Source: Limnohabitans sp. | Lineage (GTDB): Bacteria; Pseudomonadota; Gammaproteobacteria; Burkholderiales; Burkholderiaceae_C | DNA length: 40,054 bases | NCBI GenBank assembly: GCA_009693505.1 | Contig: SHXD01000024.1 | Coordinates: 1 to 40,054 of the forward strand | Direction: 5' to 3' | Part shown: positions 1 through 9,402 of the stretch, one piece after another | Layout of the letters: every line of letters begins with the position of its first letter | Numbering within the stretch: position 1 is the stretch's first letter | Notes under the pieces: model-generated | Told to the model about the DNA's origin: nothing | What the model saw: the letters and a program-made list of their open reading frames with translations, nothing else | The model's database searches: none | Position numbers and translations under genes: made by a program

Positions 1-84
1 CAAATTTACACAGGCCTCATTTACAAAGGACCCGCATTGGTTCATGAAGTGGCCAAGGCACTGAAGCAGATCTCTCAAAGTTAA
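1..84 (+). CDS. pyrD: Dihydroorotate dehydrogenase (quinone), C-terminal end only
   Basis: The window opens inside a gene. Reading frame 1 gives 27 residues, beginning QIYTGLIYKGPALVHE, and a TAA stop at 82-84. The pattern Q-hydrophobic-Y-[TS]-G-hydrophobic-I-[YF]-[KR]-G-P is the usual C-terminal signature of class 2 dihydroorotate dehydrogenase. This membrane-associated FMN enzyme oxidises dihydroorotate to orotate with quinone in pyrimidine synthesis. The start and catalytic residues lie outside the window, so the call rests on this short tail. It converges with the minus-strand gene whose stop begins at 98, leaving 13 bases between them. Confidence 0.75.
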   Translation, partial: QIYTGLIYKGPALVHEVAKALKQISQS

Positions 85-97
85 GGGCTGACCAAGC

Positions 98-1219
98 TCA
101 GTGTTTCAATGCCTGCGAAACTTCATTGGCAATGGCCAAGGAACTGGTCAGACCAGGCGATTCAATGCCCAGCAAGTGAACCAACCCCGTCACACCATGT
201 GATGCTGGCCCCATGATGCAAAAGTCGGCAGCCTTCTCATGGGGTGCATTGATTTTGGGCCGAATGCCGGCATACGAAGGCATTAAAGCGCCATCTTTGA
301 GGCCCGGCCAATATTTGCGAACCTCTGCATAAAAAGCATCGCCTCGACTGGGGTTGACACTCAAATCATCGGGCGACTCAACCCACTCCACGTCGGGTCC
401 AAACTTGGCTTGTCCTGCCATGTCCAAAGTTAAGTGCACGCCCAAACCTGCAGCTTCTGGAACCGGGTAAATCAATCTTGAAAAGGGTGATCTTCCCGTG
501 AGGCTGAAGTAGTTACCCTTGGCGTAGTAAGCAAGAGGCAGTTGCGCCAAATTTGATCCCGCAAACTGACGCGCAACATGGGGGGCAATCAGGCCCGTTG
601 AATTAATCACTTGGTCAGCTAAGATTTCCGTGCCATCTAAAGTGCGAACGATGAACTGCGTTTGCCCTGCCTCGTGCAAAACTTGGGCCGACAAAAATTG
701 AGAATTGAGGGCCAACATGCCACCTGCATTTTCAAGATCACCCAAATAACTCAACATCAAGGCATGGCTGTCAACAATGCCAGTACCAGAGGACCACAGC
801 GCTGCCTCGCATTGCAAAGCCGGCTCCATGGCCTGAGCTTGGGCCGCAGACAGCAAGCTCAATTGATCAGCACCCAAAACGCCATTGGCATTGGCTTTGG
901 CCTGAATGGAAGCCAATTGGGCAACTTGAGATGCTGAGGTGGCCACGATCAATTTACCGCACTGTTTGTGGGGTAAGTGGCGTTCTTGGCAATAGCTGTA
1001 CAGCAATTTTCGGCCTTGTACGCACAGTTTTGCTTTCAAAGAACCCTGCGGGTAATAAATGCCCGCGTGAATCACTTCACTGTTGCGTGAACTGGTGCCC
1101 GTTCCAAAGGCATCTGCCGCCTCCAAGAGCAGCACCTCCCGGCCTTCAAGTGCCAACTGACGTGCAACTGCCAAGCCAACCACGCCGGCCCCTAAAACAA
1201 CGGTTTGAATTCGATCCAT
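98..1219 (-). CDS. FAD-dependent oxidoreductase, L-2-hydroxyglutarate oxidase (LhgO/L2HGDH)-like
   Basis: A 373-residue flavoprotein of the DAO fold. The N-terminus carries the dinucleotide-binding motif GAGVVG (residues 10-15), followed by the acidic end of the second strand (LLLEAAD). The stretch at about 43-57, [15 protein letters not shown], is characteristic of the L-2-hydroxyglutarate dehydrogenase/LhgO group, and a C-terminal [19 protein letters not shown] segment closes the FAD site. By family it should oxidise an L-2-hydroxy acid, with electrons passing to quinone or oxygen. The true substrate cannot be read from the sequence. It is divergent from the dehydrogenase at 1315 with about 95 bases between them, so the two may share a regulatory region. 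The length is slightly below the roughly 400 residues usual for LhgO. Confidence 0.85.
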   Translation of the reverse strand: MDRIQTVVLGAGVVGLAVARQLALEGREVLLLEAADAFGTGTSSRNSEVIHAGIYYPQGSLKAKLCVQGRKLLYSYCQERHLPHKQCGKLIVATSASQVAQLASIQAKANANGVLGADQLSLLSAAQAQAMEPALQCEAALWSSGTGIVDSHALMLSYLGDLENAGGMLALNSQFLSAQVLHEAGQTQFIVRTLDGTEILADQVINSTGLIAPHVARQFAGSNLAQLPLAYYAKGNYFSLTGRSPFSRLIYPVPEAAGLGVHLTLDMAGQAKFGPDVEWVESPDDLSVNPSRGDAFYAEVRKYWPGLKDGALMPSYAGIRPKINAPHEKAADFCIMGPASHGVTGLVHLLGIESPGLTSSLAIANEVSQALKH

Positions 1220-1314
1220 GCCCTATTCTCGCTGACACACGCACGACAGTTCAAATTGAATTTTGCAGGCAAAATACTTTTTTAAAAAATCAAGCCAATC
1301 CACCAAGGAGACCC

Positions 1315-2076
1315 ATGAAGCTTTTCAACTTACACAACAAAGTGGCCATCGTCACAGGTGCCAGTCGCGGCATTGGCCGATCCATCGCCTTTCAATTGGC
1401 TCGGGCCGGCGCAAAGGTCGTGATCTCAAGCCGAAAGCAAGATGCTTGTGAGGCCGTGGTCAAAGAAATTCAAGCTGAAGACGGCACGGCCATGGCCATC
1501 AGCGCCAGCATTGCCATCAAAGAACAGTTGCAGAACTTGGTGCAAAAAACCCGCGATGCTTGGGGCCCCATTGACATCTTGGTTTGCAATGCCGCCAGCA
1601 ACCCCTACTATGGCCCCACCACGGGCATGAGCGATGAAATCTTCAACAAGGTCATGCACAACAATGTCCTGTCAAGCTCGTGGCTCTGCACCATGGTCTA
1701 TCCAGACATGAAAGCTCAAAGGGATGGCGCCATTGTGTTGGTCTCATCGGTGGGAGGCTTGCATGGTTCATCGGTCATAGGCGCTTACAACATTTCTAAA
1801 GCCGCCGATATGCAATTGGCTCGCAACTTGGCGGTGGAATGGGGGCCAGACAACATTCGCGTCAATTGCATTGCACCCGGCCTCATTCGAACGGCCTTTG
1901 CCAAGGCCTTGACAGACGACCCCGTGAAAGCGGGCATGGTCGAAAATGAAACACCCCTGCGCCGAATTGGCGAGCCTGATGACATTGGCGGTATTGCGGT
2001 ACTCTTGGCCAGCGCCGCTGGTAAGTACATCACCGGTCAAACCATTGTGGCCGATGGCGGCATGATGATTCGGTGA
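1315..2076 (+). CDS. SDR family oxidoreductase
   Basis: A classical short-chain dehydrogenase/reductase of 253 residues, the normal length. The cofactor motif TGASRGIG is at 14-21, the CNAAS motif is at 91-95 in place of the usual NNAG, and the catalytic triad is S145, Y158 (YNISK) and K162. The PG motif after the active site (APGLIRT) and the C-terminal GQTIVADGG are also typical. SSRK at 39-41 after the second strand suggests NADP preference, which is weak evidence. The ATG at 1315 is chosen because AAGGAG lies just upstream. The open frame extends further upstream but has no SDR similarity there. The substrate is unknown. A strong terminator follows the stop. Confidence 0.92.
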   Translation: MKLFNLHNKVAIVTGASRGIGRSIAFQLARAGAKVVISSRKQDACEAVVKEIQAEDGTAMAISASIAIKEQLQNLVQKTRDAWGPIDILVCNAASNPYYGPTTGMSDEIFNKVMHNNVLSSSWLCTMVYPDMKAQRDGAIVLVSSVGGLHGSSVIGAYNISKAADMQLARNLAVEWGPDNIRVNCIAPGLIRTAFAKALTDDPVKAGMVENETPLRRIGEPDDIGGIAVLLASAAGKYITGQTIVADGGMMIR

Positions 2077-2088
2077 CCTGCTTGTTAC

Positions 2089-2123
2089 AAAAAAAACCCA
2101 GTTCAAATGCTCTGGGCTTTTTT
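2089..2123. terminator. Bidirectional rho-independent terminator
   Basis: An A-run followed by CCCAG, a short loop, then CTGGG and a run of six T. The A-run and T-run can extend the stem, so it can work on both strands. It sits between the convergent SDR gene (stop 2076) and sodB (stop 2171), where a shared terminator is expected. Confidence 0.75.
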
Positions 2124-2170
2124 GGGGTGCTAAATGGAATCTGATCGAACAGATTCCAAGCCAAATTCAA

Positions 2171-2752
2171 TTAAGCAAAATTGGCTTCTGCAAAAGACCA
2201 GTTGACCAATTTGTCCAAGAAAGTCTCAACAAACTTAGGGCGCATGTTGCGGTAGTCGATGTAGTAGGCGTGCTCCCAAACGTCCACAGTCAACAGGGCT
2301 TTGTCGCCTGATGTCAAAGGTGTGCCTGCGGCGCCCATGTTGACGATGTCAACGCTGCCGTCAGCCTTCTTGACCAACCATGTCCAACCTGAACCAAAGT
2401 TGCCCACAGCGCTTTTCACGAAGGCTTCTTTGAAGGCAGCGTAAGAGCCAAATTTGGCATTGATGGCTGCAGCCAAAGCACCTGTGGGCTCGCCACCGCC
2501 ATGTGGCTTCATGCAATTCCAGAAGAAGGTGTGGTTCCAGATTTGAGCAGAATTGTTGTAGATGCCACCGCTGGATTTCTTGATGATTTCTTCCAAAGAC
2601 ATTGATTCAAACTCAGTGCCCTTTTGTAAATTGTTCAAATTCACAACGTAAGCATTGTGGTGCTTGCCATGGTGAAATTCCAGAGTTTCTTGGCTGTAGT
2701 TGGGTGCCAATGCGTCAATGGCATAGGGCAATGCTGGCAGGGTGTGTTCCAT
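2171..2752 (-). CDS. sodB: Superoxide dismutase, iron type
   Basis: A 193-residue Fe/Mn-family superoxide dismutase that converts superoxide to oxygen and hydrogen peroxide in the cytoplasm. The metal ligands are visible: H27, H74 (WNHTFFW), D157 and H161 (DVWEHAYYIDY). Gln70, four residues before H74, together with the WNC sequence, is the arrangement of iron-type enzymes; manganese types usually place the equivalent Gln later. The length matches bacterial SodB. AGGA precedes the ATG at good spacing. It lies downstream of xseA on the same strand with a 128-base gap, so it probably has its own promoter. It ends at the shared terminator with the SDR gene. Confidence 0.96.
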   Translation of the reverse strand: MEHTLPALPYAIDALAPNYSQETLEFHHGKHHNAYVVNLNNLQKGTEFESMSLEEIIKKSSGGIYNNSAQIWNHTFFWNCMKPHGGGEPTGALAAAINAKFGSYAAFKEAFVKSAVGNFGSGWTWLVKKADGSVDIVNMGAAGTPLTSGDKALLTVDVWEHAYYIDYRNMRPKFVETFLDKLVNWSFAEANFA

Positions 2753-2880
2753 GTGTTCCTCGTTAAAGTGCAGTAAAAATCCAAGTATCTATTGTAGGTC
2801 GATCGGCTCAGCTTGTCTGTGAATTCCGCGCAATAGGCACAGCATGTCTGGGGTTGACATGGGGCCCTGAGGTCAACGCG

Positions 2881-4197
2881 CTATTTCACTTGCAAATTCA
2901 CTTGACCATCGGCCAAGCTTGCCGTGACGGATTGATTCGCTTGAAAGTCACTGGCGTGCGTGAGGGCCCGGCCCGTTTCGTCGGTTAACCAGGCATAACC
3001 TCGCTCCAAAACCAAGTGCGGATCAAGTAGCCCCAATCGGGTGCCCATGTTCAAGTTGCGCTGATGGTGCAACTGAAAGTTTTGCTGAAGGAGCCTTGGC
3101 AAATGTTCTGAATGTCTAGAAAGCACTTGCTTTTGAGCTTGTACCTGAGATTTAAATCCGTATTGGAGCGACTGGTGCATGCGCATCAATTGAGCAGTTT
3201 GGTCCTTCAAACGGCTCGATGGCCGCCCAAGCCGATTGGCAATCCAGTCTAGCCTTTGGCTCGTACGGTCTAGGCTGGTGGTCAGGGCATCGTCAAGTGC
3301 GTTTTGCAGAAGCTGGCAATCGGCCAAAAGCTGAGCGCCTTCGGTCGCAACCAATTCTGCTGCAGCTGTTGGCGTAGGCGCTCGCAAGTCGGCTACAAAG
3401 TCTGTCAAAGTGAAATCTGTTTCGTGGCCGACGCCTGAAATAATGGGAATAGGACAAGATGCGACGGCCCTTACCAAGGCTTCATCATTGAAGGCCCACA
3501 AATCTTCCATAGAACCACCGCCGCGAACCATCAAGATGACATCAATCAACATGGGCTGTTTGGGAAATTTAGGCGATGCGTTGGGCAATGCGTGGGGCAA
3601 CTGCCCCTGCCAACTGACCAGCTTTTTCAGGCTTTGAAGCAACTCTGAAGGTGCGTTGATACCTTGTACGGAAGCCGGCGCCAAAATGACAGGAATATGG
3701 GGCACACGTCTTTGCAATGCGCTGACCACGTCATGCAAAGCTGCTGCGCCCAGTGAGGTAATGACACCAATGGCTCGTGGTTGAGCGGGAATATCTCGTT
3801 TGCGCGAAGCATCAAACAGCCCCTCAGCTTCCAAGTTGGCTTTGAGTTTTAGAAACTGCGCGAACAAATCGCCCTGACCCGCTCTTTGCATGGTTTCCAC
3901 AACCAACTGCAAATCTCCCCGTGCTTCATACACACCCAGCTTGCCTCTCAGCTCTACCATTTCGCCATCTTTGGGCATGAAACCTAAAGCACTGGCGGCT
4001 CTTTTAAACATGGCACAGCGTATTTGCCCGCTCTCGTCCTTGAGATTGAAATAACAATGACCACTGGCCGCCCTAGAGAAGCCAGATATCTCCCCCTTGA
4101 CCGCCACAGGATTGAACCTCGCATTCAAGGTGTCAGCAATTGCAAGGCAAAGTGCCCCAACTGACCAAACACGTGGCTCAGAATCTATTTGCGTCAT
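2881..4197 (-). CDS. xseA: Exodeoxyribonuclease VII large subunit
   Basis: A 438-residue XseA, the catalytic subunit that pairs with several XseB copies to degrade single-stranded DNA in repair. The N-terminal OB-fold domain occupies roughly residues 8-110 (SGFSRAASGHCYFNLKD, IRCAMFKR). The nuclease domain carries the conserved VRGGGSMEDLWAFNDE and SGVGHETDFTLTDFVADLRAPTPTAAAEL signatures. A helical coiled-coil region follows, then the C-terminal ERGYAWLTD segment. Length is typical (about 440). xseB is not in this window. No LexA box was seen upstream. Confidence 0.96.
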   Translation of the reverse strand: MTQIDSEPRVWSVGALCLAIADTLNARFNPVAVKGEISGFSRAASGHCYFNLKDESGQIRCAMFKRAASALGFMPKDGEMVELRGKLGVYEARGDLQLVVETMQRAGQGDLFAQFLKLKANLEAEGLFDASRKRDIPAQPRAIGVITSLGAAALHDVVSALQRRVPHIPVILAPASVQGINAPSELLQSLKKLVSWQGQLPHALPNASPKFPKQPMLIDVILMVRGGGSMEDLWAFNDEALVRAVASCPIPIISGVGHETDFTLTDFVADLRAPTPTAAAELVATEGAQLLADCQLLQNALDDALTTSLDRTSQRLDWIANRLGRPSSRLKDQTAQLMRMHQSLQYGFKSQVQAQKQVLSRHSEHLPRLLQQNFQLHHQRNLNMGTRLGLLDPHLVLERGYAWLTDETGRALTHASDFQANQSVTASLADGQVNLQVK

Positions 4198-4513
4198 GAA
4201 AAAACCTTATTTTTCGCGGTGTCCAGGGCCATATCAGTTGCAAGAGCTTGTCTTTTGTTGGTGAATCAATCCACAGCTTGCAATCTACTTGCATTACGCC
4301 TCTACTGTACAGGTCTAACAGGCATGGTAAGGCGTAAGCCATTGATTTAATTACAAAATTTACTGTCTAAAAAATGAGCACCAGTGTAAATCCCAGCATT
4401 CATACGGTTTGCGAGCCTGTTTCTGCCATGTTCTTCACAAAGTTATCCACAGAAATGGAGAACAATTCGATCGGCCATAATCAAAACTGAAACCAGAAGT
4501 AGAAAGATTGATT
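4198..4513. promoter_or_regulatory. Divergent intergenic region xseA/exbB with DnaA-box-like sites
   Basis: This stretch of about 316 bases has no convincing reading frame and must hold the promoters of xseA (minus) and the exbB operon (plus). It contains a perfect DnaA-box consensus TTATCCACA at 4443-4451 and a one-mismatch relative TTCTTCACA at 4431-4439 in the same orientation. AT-rich tracts lie around 4340-4375. I could not place -35/-10 pairs with good spacing. One consensus DnaA box is expected by chance in a window of this size, so the functional meaning is uncertain. Confidence 0.4.
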
Positions 4514-5131
4514 TTGTTAAGCATCATACAAGCAGCAGGATGGCCCATATGGCCTCTCATTGGGTGCTCCATCTTTGCGCTCGCCATCATTTTGGAGCGC
4601 CTCTATGCCTTGCAAACCACCAAGGTCTTGCCTGAGCATGCTTTGCAACGCGCCATCGACAGTACCCAACAGGGGTTTCCAAGCATCGCCACCATACAAG
4701 AGATCGCCCAAATGGGTGCCGTTGGACCTGTATTTGCAAGCGGGTTACAAACACTGTCCCTTAACCCGAATGCCAAGCACCAAGATGTTCGCGAAAGCAT
4801 GGAAATGGAAGGTCGAATGGCAGCGCAAGGTTTAGAGCGCTACCTCACCGCCTTGGCCACATTGGCTTCTGCCTCACCCTTATTGGGTTTGTTGGGCACC
4901 GTGGTTGGCATGATTGAGCTGTTTGGATTACAAACACCAGGACAACAACAGCCTGCAGAACTGGCGCATGGCATTTCTGTTGCGCTCTACAACACGGCAC
5001 TTGGTCTGATGGTTGCAATTCCAAGCCTCCTGGCATGGCGGTTCTTCAAGTCCAAAGTGGACCGTTTGGTTTTGCAAATGGAATGGGCTTCCGAAAGATT
5101 TGCCAGACATTTGGCAACCATGCGTGACTAA
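4514..5131 (+). CDS. MotA/TolQ/ExbB-family proton channel protein
   Basis: An inner-membrane protein of about 205 residues from the ExbB/TolQ family, which uses proton flow to drive a partner anchored in the periplasm. Three membrane segments can be seen: the N-terminus (LIGCSIFALAIILE), the middle (ASPLLGLLGTVVGMIELF, the conserved family block) and near the C-terminus (LYNTALGLMVAIPSLLAWRFF). The next gene encodes the ExbD/TolR partner. No ATG fits. TTG at 4514 is preferred, giving MLSIIQAAGWPIWP, because AGAAAG lies 7 bases upstream. TTG at 4508 would sit only 1 base from that site. It begins a run of envelope genes ending at kdsB and may energise an outer-membrane process. Confidence 0.93.
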   Translation: MLSIIQAAGWPIWPLIGCSIFALAIILERLYALQTTKVLPEHALQRAIDSTQQGFPSIATIQEIAQMGAVGPVFASGLQTLSLNPNAKHQDVRESMEMEGRMAAQGLERYLTALATLASASPLLGLLGTVVGMIELFGLQTPGQQQPAELAHGISVALYNTALGLMVAIPSLLAWRFFKSKVDRLVLQMEWASERFARHLATMRD

Positions 5132-5155
5132 AAACAAACTTCGAATGAGTTCATT

Positions 5156-5578
5156 GTGAAATTTAAAAAGAATACGGCCATTGAACCCGACATCAATTTG
5201 ATCCCCTTCATTGATGTGCTGCTGGTTGTTCTCATTTTCTTAATGCTCACTACCACTTGGTCGCGTTTCAATGAGATGAATGTGAGCTTGCCTTCCGCCA
5301 CTGCCCAGGGCTCAACAGAGGCCACGCCGTCTTGGGTGGTGGTTGTCAATTCGCAAGGCACTTATGCCGTCAATGGCGCCAAAATTGAAGGGCGTACTTT
5401 GCAAGACCTCAGCACGGCTTTGGCTGGACTGCGCAAAACTGATGCGGCACTGATCATCAAAGCCGACGCATCGGCCAGCCACCAATCTGTGGTCAATGTG
5501 TTGGAAGCTGCCCGAATGAATGGTGTTTCTAAAATTGCATTTGCAACTCAAAATTCATCGCAAGCCAACAAACCTTAA
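5156..5578 (+). CDS. ExbD/TolR-family biopolymer transport protein
   Basis: A 140-residue partner of the preceding channel. A short cytoplasmic N-terminus is followed by one membrane helix, INLIPFIDVLLVVLIFLML, whose Asp20 is the conserved proton-carrying residue of ExbD/TolR. The remainder is the periplasmic domain, with the repeat-like ending ALIIKADASASHQSVVNVLEAARMNGVSKIAFAT that is normal for the family. The GTG at 5156 is the only start that covers the N-terminus; an ATG just upstream runs into a stop. The gap to exbB is 24 bases and to lpxK 10 bases, so co-transcription is likely. The C-terminal tail is polar and without motifs. Confidence 0.93.
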   Translation: MKFKKNTAIEPDINLIPFIDVLLVVLIFLMLTTTWSRFNEMNVSLPSATAQGSTEATPSWVVVVNSQGTYAVNGAKIEGRTLQDLSTALAGLRKTDAALIIKADASASHQSVVNVLEAARMNGVSKIAFATQNSSQANKP

Positions 5579-5588
5579 ACATCCCATC

Positions 5589-6575
5589 ATGTTCCAGTGG
5601 TTGCAACAACTTCCGAAGTATTGGCGCAACCGCAATGCCATCACCTATTTGCTTTGGCCCTTTGAAGTCACCTACAAAATTGCATGGCGCTTAAGGCAAG
5701 GGGCCATCCGCTTGGGGTGGATAAAGCAACATCGCGTCAATGCCACAGTCATTGTGGTGGGCAATGTCGTGGTGGGTGGCGGCGGCAAAACACCGCTCAC
5801 CATGGCCCTTGTTCAGCGTCTTGTGAAGCAGGGCTTTCAGGTAGGCGTGGTATCTCGCGGATACGGCAGAGCACAAACATCACTGCAAATTGTCAATGCA
5901 AACAGCTTGGCCAGTGAGGTTGGCGATGAACCGCTGATGATTTTCCAGAAATGCAATGTGCCTGTGGCAGTAGGAGCGCAGCGCGTTGCGGCTGCAAGGC
6001 AACTGCTCAATAAGTTCCCCTTCGTCAATGTTCTGGTGTGTGACGACGGACTACAACACATTGCACTGCAACGCGATATAGAAATTTGCGTCCTGGATGC
6101 AACAGGTTTGGGAAATGGTCATTTGCTGCCAGCGGGGCCTTTGCGAGAACCCTGGCCCCGTCAAGTCGATTTGCTCTTACACACACATCAGAGAACATTG
6201 TCTGAAGGTTTTGAATCTCGCCGTGAACTCAGCTCATTTGCTTTGACATCTGAGGGCAAACAAGTACCCATAGCAGACTTGAAATTAAAACCTGTCGAAG
6301 TTGTATCGGGCATAGCCAAACCAGACGCCTTTTTGGCCATGTTGGAACAAGGGCAATTTCAAATTCGCCATTCAACGGCTTTGCCCGACCACGATAATTT
6401 TCAGACGTGGAAGCCGTCTCATCCTGAATTGCATCTTCTTTGCACTGAAAAAGATGCCGTTAAATTGTGGGCTAGGTTTCCCCAAGCGCTTGCAATGCCT
6501 TTGATGTTTGAACCAGAGTCATCATTTTGGGAAGCATTCGATCAACTCATTCAAAGCCGTCACAGGTATCATTAA
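5589..6575 (+). CDS. lpxK: Tetraacyldisaccharide 4'-kinase
   Basis: A 328-residue LpxK, the inner-membrane kinase that phosphorylates the 4' position of the lipid A disaccharide precursor. The P-loop GNVVVGGGGKTP (residues 58-69) is the variant Walker A of this family. VSRGYGR, DEPLM and VCDDGLQH follow in the expected order. The N-terminal hydrophobic/aromatic region anchors it to the membrane. The ATG at 5589 is used because similarity starts there; the frame is open further upstream but overlaps exbD. Between exbD and the Trm112-like gene, and followed by kdsB, it forms part of a lipopolysaccharide-supply operon common in Comamonadaceae. Confidence 0.95.
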   Translation: MFQWLQQLPKYWRNRNAITYLLWPFEVTYKIAWRLRQGAIRLGWIKQHRVNATVIVVGNVVVGGGGKTPLTMALVQRLVKQGFQVGVVSRGYGRAQTSLQIVNANSLASEVGDEPLMIFQKCNVPVAVGAQRVAAARQLLNKFPFVNVLVCDDGLQHIALQRDIEICVLDATGLGNGHLLPAGPLREPWPRQVDLLLHTHQRTLSEGFESRRELSSFALTSEGKQVPIADLKLKPVEVVSGIAKPDAFLAMLEQGQFQIRHSTALPDHDNFQTWKPSHPELHLLCTEKDAVKLWARFPQALAMPLMFEPESSFWEAFDQLIQSRHRYH

Positions 6576-6578
6576 GAC

Positions 6579-6785
6579 ATGGACACGAAATTACTTGAAC
6601 TGTTGGTTTGCCCTGTCACCAAGGGCCCCCTAGATTTGCAGCGCGAACTGCAAGAGCTATGGTCGCGCAGTGCTCGGCTTGCTTACCCCATCCGCAATGG
6701 CATTCCCATCTTGCTAGAAAATGAAGCCCGCGCACTGAGCGACGAAGAGTTAGAACAACTCAAACCGCGCACGCCCCTGGTCTAA
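6579..6785 (+). CDS. Trm112-like (YcaR/UPF0434) family protein
   Basis: A 68-residue protein starting 3 bases after lpxK. The opening [20 protein letters not shown] and the central [18 protein letters not shown] are the hallmarks of the Trm112/YcaR family. These small proteins sit between lpxK and kdsB in many proteobacteria and have an uncertain role. The family's paired zinc cysteines are reduced here to a single Cys (CPVT instead of CPVC), a variation often seen in this lineage, so zinc binding is doubtful. Co-transcription with lpxK and kdsB is very likely from the spacing. Confidence 0.92.
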   Translation: MDTKLLELLVCPVTKGPLDLQRELQELWSRSARLAYPIRNGIPILLENEARALSDEELEQLKPRTPLV

Positions 6786-6803
6786 TCTCTCTTGAAGTGA
6801 CAC

Positions 6804-7565
6804 ATGTCGCAAGCCTTTACAGTCATTGTTCCTGCACGCTTGGCATCCACGCGACTGCCCTTTAAACCATTGGCAGACATCCATGGCTTGCCCATGGTGG
6901 TTCGCGTTGCACAAAGATCTGCACTTTCCAATGCTTCCCAAGTGGTGGTCGCTGCCGACAGCATTGAAGTCGTTCAGGCCTGCCAAGCCCATGGGGTTCG
7001 CGCCATGCTCACTCAAATGGACCATCCAAGCGGCAGTGATCGGCTTGCTGAAGCCAGCGCGCTGTTGGGTTTGGGCCCTCTCGAAGTGGTGGTCAATGTT
7101 CAAGGCGATGAGCCCCTCATCAATCCGGAACTCATCAATCAGGTGGCCGAATTACTCGTTCAGCGCCCCACCGCCAGCATGAGTACGGCAGCCCACGAAA
7201 TTCACGAGCTTGCAGAGTTCACCAACCCCAATGTGGTCAAAGTGGTCATCGACCAAGCTCAATTAGCGCTTTATTTCAGCCGCGCACCCATACCTTGGTG
7301 GCGAGATGGTTTTTCGAAAGGCATTCAAAGCTTGCCACAACCGGCCCCCCTTCGGCATATTGGCATTTACGCTTACCGCGTAGGGTTTTTGCAAAGCTTT
7401 CCAACTTTGCTGCCTGCGCCCATTGAAACGGGTGAAGCCTTGGAGCAATTGCGGGCCTTGTGGCACGGGCACAAAATAGCTGTTCACATTACCCCTGATA
7501 TGCCTGGTCCCGGTGTCGATACCCCTGAAGATTTGGAAAGAGTCAGAGCTCTGTACAAACCCTGA
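6804..7565 (+). CDS. kdsB: 3-deoxy-manno-octulosonate cytidylyltransferase (CMP-KDO synthetase)
   Basis: A 253-residue cytosolic enzyme that activates KDO with CTP to CMP-KDO, the donor for the inner core of lipopolysaccharide. The N-terminal nucleotide-binding block [19 protein letters not shown], the motifs [12 protein letters not shown] and [11 protein letters not shown], and the C-terminal HIGIYAYR and [12 protein letters not shown] are all diagnostic. Length is typical (about 250). It starts 18 bases after the Trm112-like gene. Together with lpxK it shows that the organism makes KDO-containing LPS. Confidence 0.96.
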   Translation: MSQAFTVIVPARLASTRLPFKPLADIHGLPMVVRVAQRSALSNASQVVVAADSIEVVQACQAHGVRAMLTQMDHPSGSDRLAEASALLGLGPLEVVVNVQGDEPLINPELINQVAELLVQRPTASMSTAAHEIHELAEFTNPNVVKVVIDQAQLALYFSRAPIPWWRDGFSKGIQSLPQPAPLRHIGIYAYRVGFLQSFPTLLPAPIETGEALEQLRALWHGHKIAVHITPDMPGPGVDTPEDLERVRALYKP

Positions 7566-7655
7566 TATCAACGCTTTGGAGTCGTCAGGTAAACACATGC
7601 TTCCCATGATATTCTCCTGCGAGAGCCTTCCTCGCCATGGCGAAAGATTCAATAA

Positions 7656-8333
<678 letters not shown>

Positions 8334-8391
8334 CGCACTCAGGGCTTTAGGCCCAATCAACTTAGGCTTTAGCTGAGGCATGAACTTAAGC

Positions 8392-9372
8392 TTAGTGGCT
8401 TTGCCGCTCGGACATGATGTCCAGCAGCAAGGCCACTCTGGTTTTGGCAGGGCTTAAAGCACCCTTAGCATCAAACACATGGCTGCTGGTAGGAATTACT
8501 GCACCCTGATTGCATCGACTGCTCAATCGAATCTGAACCTTTGCAATTTGGGCCCGAACTAAACTTTCCTTCATTTTCGAACTGACGGAGCCATTGCCCG
8601 TTCCAGCAATGACCAAACCTTGAACGCCTGCGTTCACCAATGCATCCGCATGCTGATGGCCTGCGTTGACATGGTTCATGACGATCTCTACCCATGGCCA
8701 TTGCGCCGCCAAAGGCAGGTGAGCTACATGCAATCTTAAGTTTGGCAAGGGCTTTTGGAAGTTTTCAAACCACTGAACCTTGTCATTTTGAACACTGCCT
8801 GCAGCACCCGTTTCACCTGAATCAAAAGCATTCAATCTTGTTGGATGTACTTTCTGAACAAACTCACTGTGGTGAATTTCGCCTGCAGCCACAAGCCAAA
8901 CTCCTGGCCCCTTGGTGGAGGCCGCAACCACCAGGGCATCTCTTAAGTTTTGCGGGCCGTCTGCATCTTTGAAATTGGCCGGCCGCATGGCGCACGTCAA
9001 GACAATGGGTTTTGAATGCTCGATAACCTGAGATAAAAAATAAGCCGTCTCCTCTAAGGTGTCCGTGCCATGCGTGACTACAAGCGCAACCACGTCGTCT
9101 TGGGCTAACCAATGATCACAACGCTTTGCCATGAGAGTCCATGTTTCAAAGTCCATGTCCTTGCTGTCCAATTGCGCCACTTGTTCAGCCTCAAATTGGC
9201 AAACCGACATGGCTTCTGGCCATGGTAACTTGGTGCTGATTGCTGACTTCAACAAATCACCAATACCGCGCTGAGCAGCTTTGTAAGACAGGCCTTCATC
9301 GGCTGATTCAGATTCACCCGCAATGGTGCCACCTGTGCCTAAAACAACAATTTTTTGAATATTTGCTTGCAT
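8392..9372 (-). CDS. Asparaginase
   Basis: A 326-residue asparaginase/glutaminase-family amidohydrolase that releases ammonia from L-asparagine. The first active-site motif TGGTIAG has the nucleophile at T13. The second, VTHGTDTLEETAYFL, has T103 and D104. Further family blocks are CAMRPANFKDADGPQNL and VHPTRLNAFDSGE. No convincing signal peptide is present, so a cytoplasmic location is inferred. The lysine that follows the AA pair in AnsB-type enzymes is not aligned here, which is common in this branch. The start codon is 12 bases from the nearer of two LexA boxes, so LexA could affect its expression; that is inference only. Confidence 0.9.
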   Translation of the reverse strand: MQANIQKIVVLGTGGTIAGESESADEGLSYKAAQRGIGDLLKSAISTKLPWPEAMSVCQFEAEQVAQLDSKDMDFETWTLMAKRCDHWLAQDDVVALVVTHGTDTLEETAYFLSQVIEHSKPIVLTCAMRPANFKDADGPQNLRDALVVAASTKGPGVWLVAAGEIHHSEFVQKVHPTRLNAFDSGETGAAGSVQNDKVQWFENFQKPLPNLRLHVAHLPLAAQWPWVEIVMNHVNAGHQHADALVNAGVQGLVIAGTGNGSVSSKMKESLVRAQIAKVQIRLSSRCNQGAVIPTSSHVFDAKGALSPAKTRVALLLDIMSERQSH

Positions 9373-9394
9373 TTCTAAAAAGACTGGTTAAAAA
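9367..9394 (+). promoter_or_regulatory. Candidate lexA promoter
   Basis: TTGCAT at 9367-9372 and TAAAAA at 9389-9394, separated by 16 bases, are a plausible sigma-70 pair reading toward lexA. The -10 overlaps the first LexA box (9384-9399), as expected for autorepression. The -10 is a poor match to consensus, so this is a suggestion. Confidence 0.35.
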
Positions 9395-9399
9395 TACAG
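9384..9399. promoter_or_regulatory. LexA box 1 (SOS operator)
   Basis: CTGG-N8-ACAG, 16 bases, one mismatch from the proteobacterial consensus CTGT-N8-ACAG. It lies 55 bases upstream of the lexA start and just upstream of the divergent asparaginase gene. Confidence 0.75.
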
Positions 9400-9402
9400 T
9401 AA

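Noticed and set aside
2853..2877. GTTGAC...GTCAAC inverted repeat just after xseA
   Set aside because: Arms of only 6 bases and no T-run. Not strong enough for a terminator or operator.
4305..4321. CTGT...ACAG pair resembling a LexA box upstream of xseA
   Set aside because: The spacing is 9 bases, not 8, so the half-sites are out of phase with the two good boxes near lexA.
7632..7643. 12-base perfect palindrome TCGCCATGGCGA upstream of adk
   Set aside because: It has no loop for an RNA hairpin and no T-run, and matches no known operator. A palindrome of this size can occur by chance.
8334..8391. Possible terminator between adk and asparaginase (GGGC...GCCC)
   Set aside because: Only a 4-base stem and no T-run.
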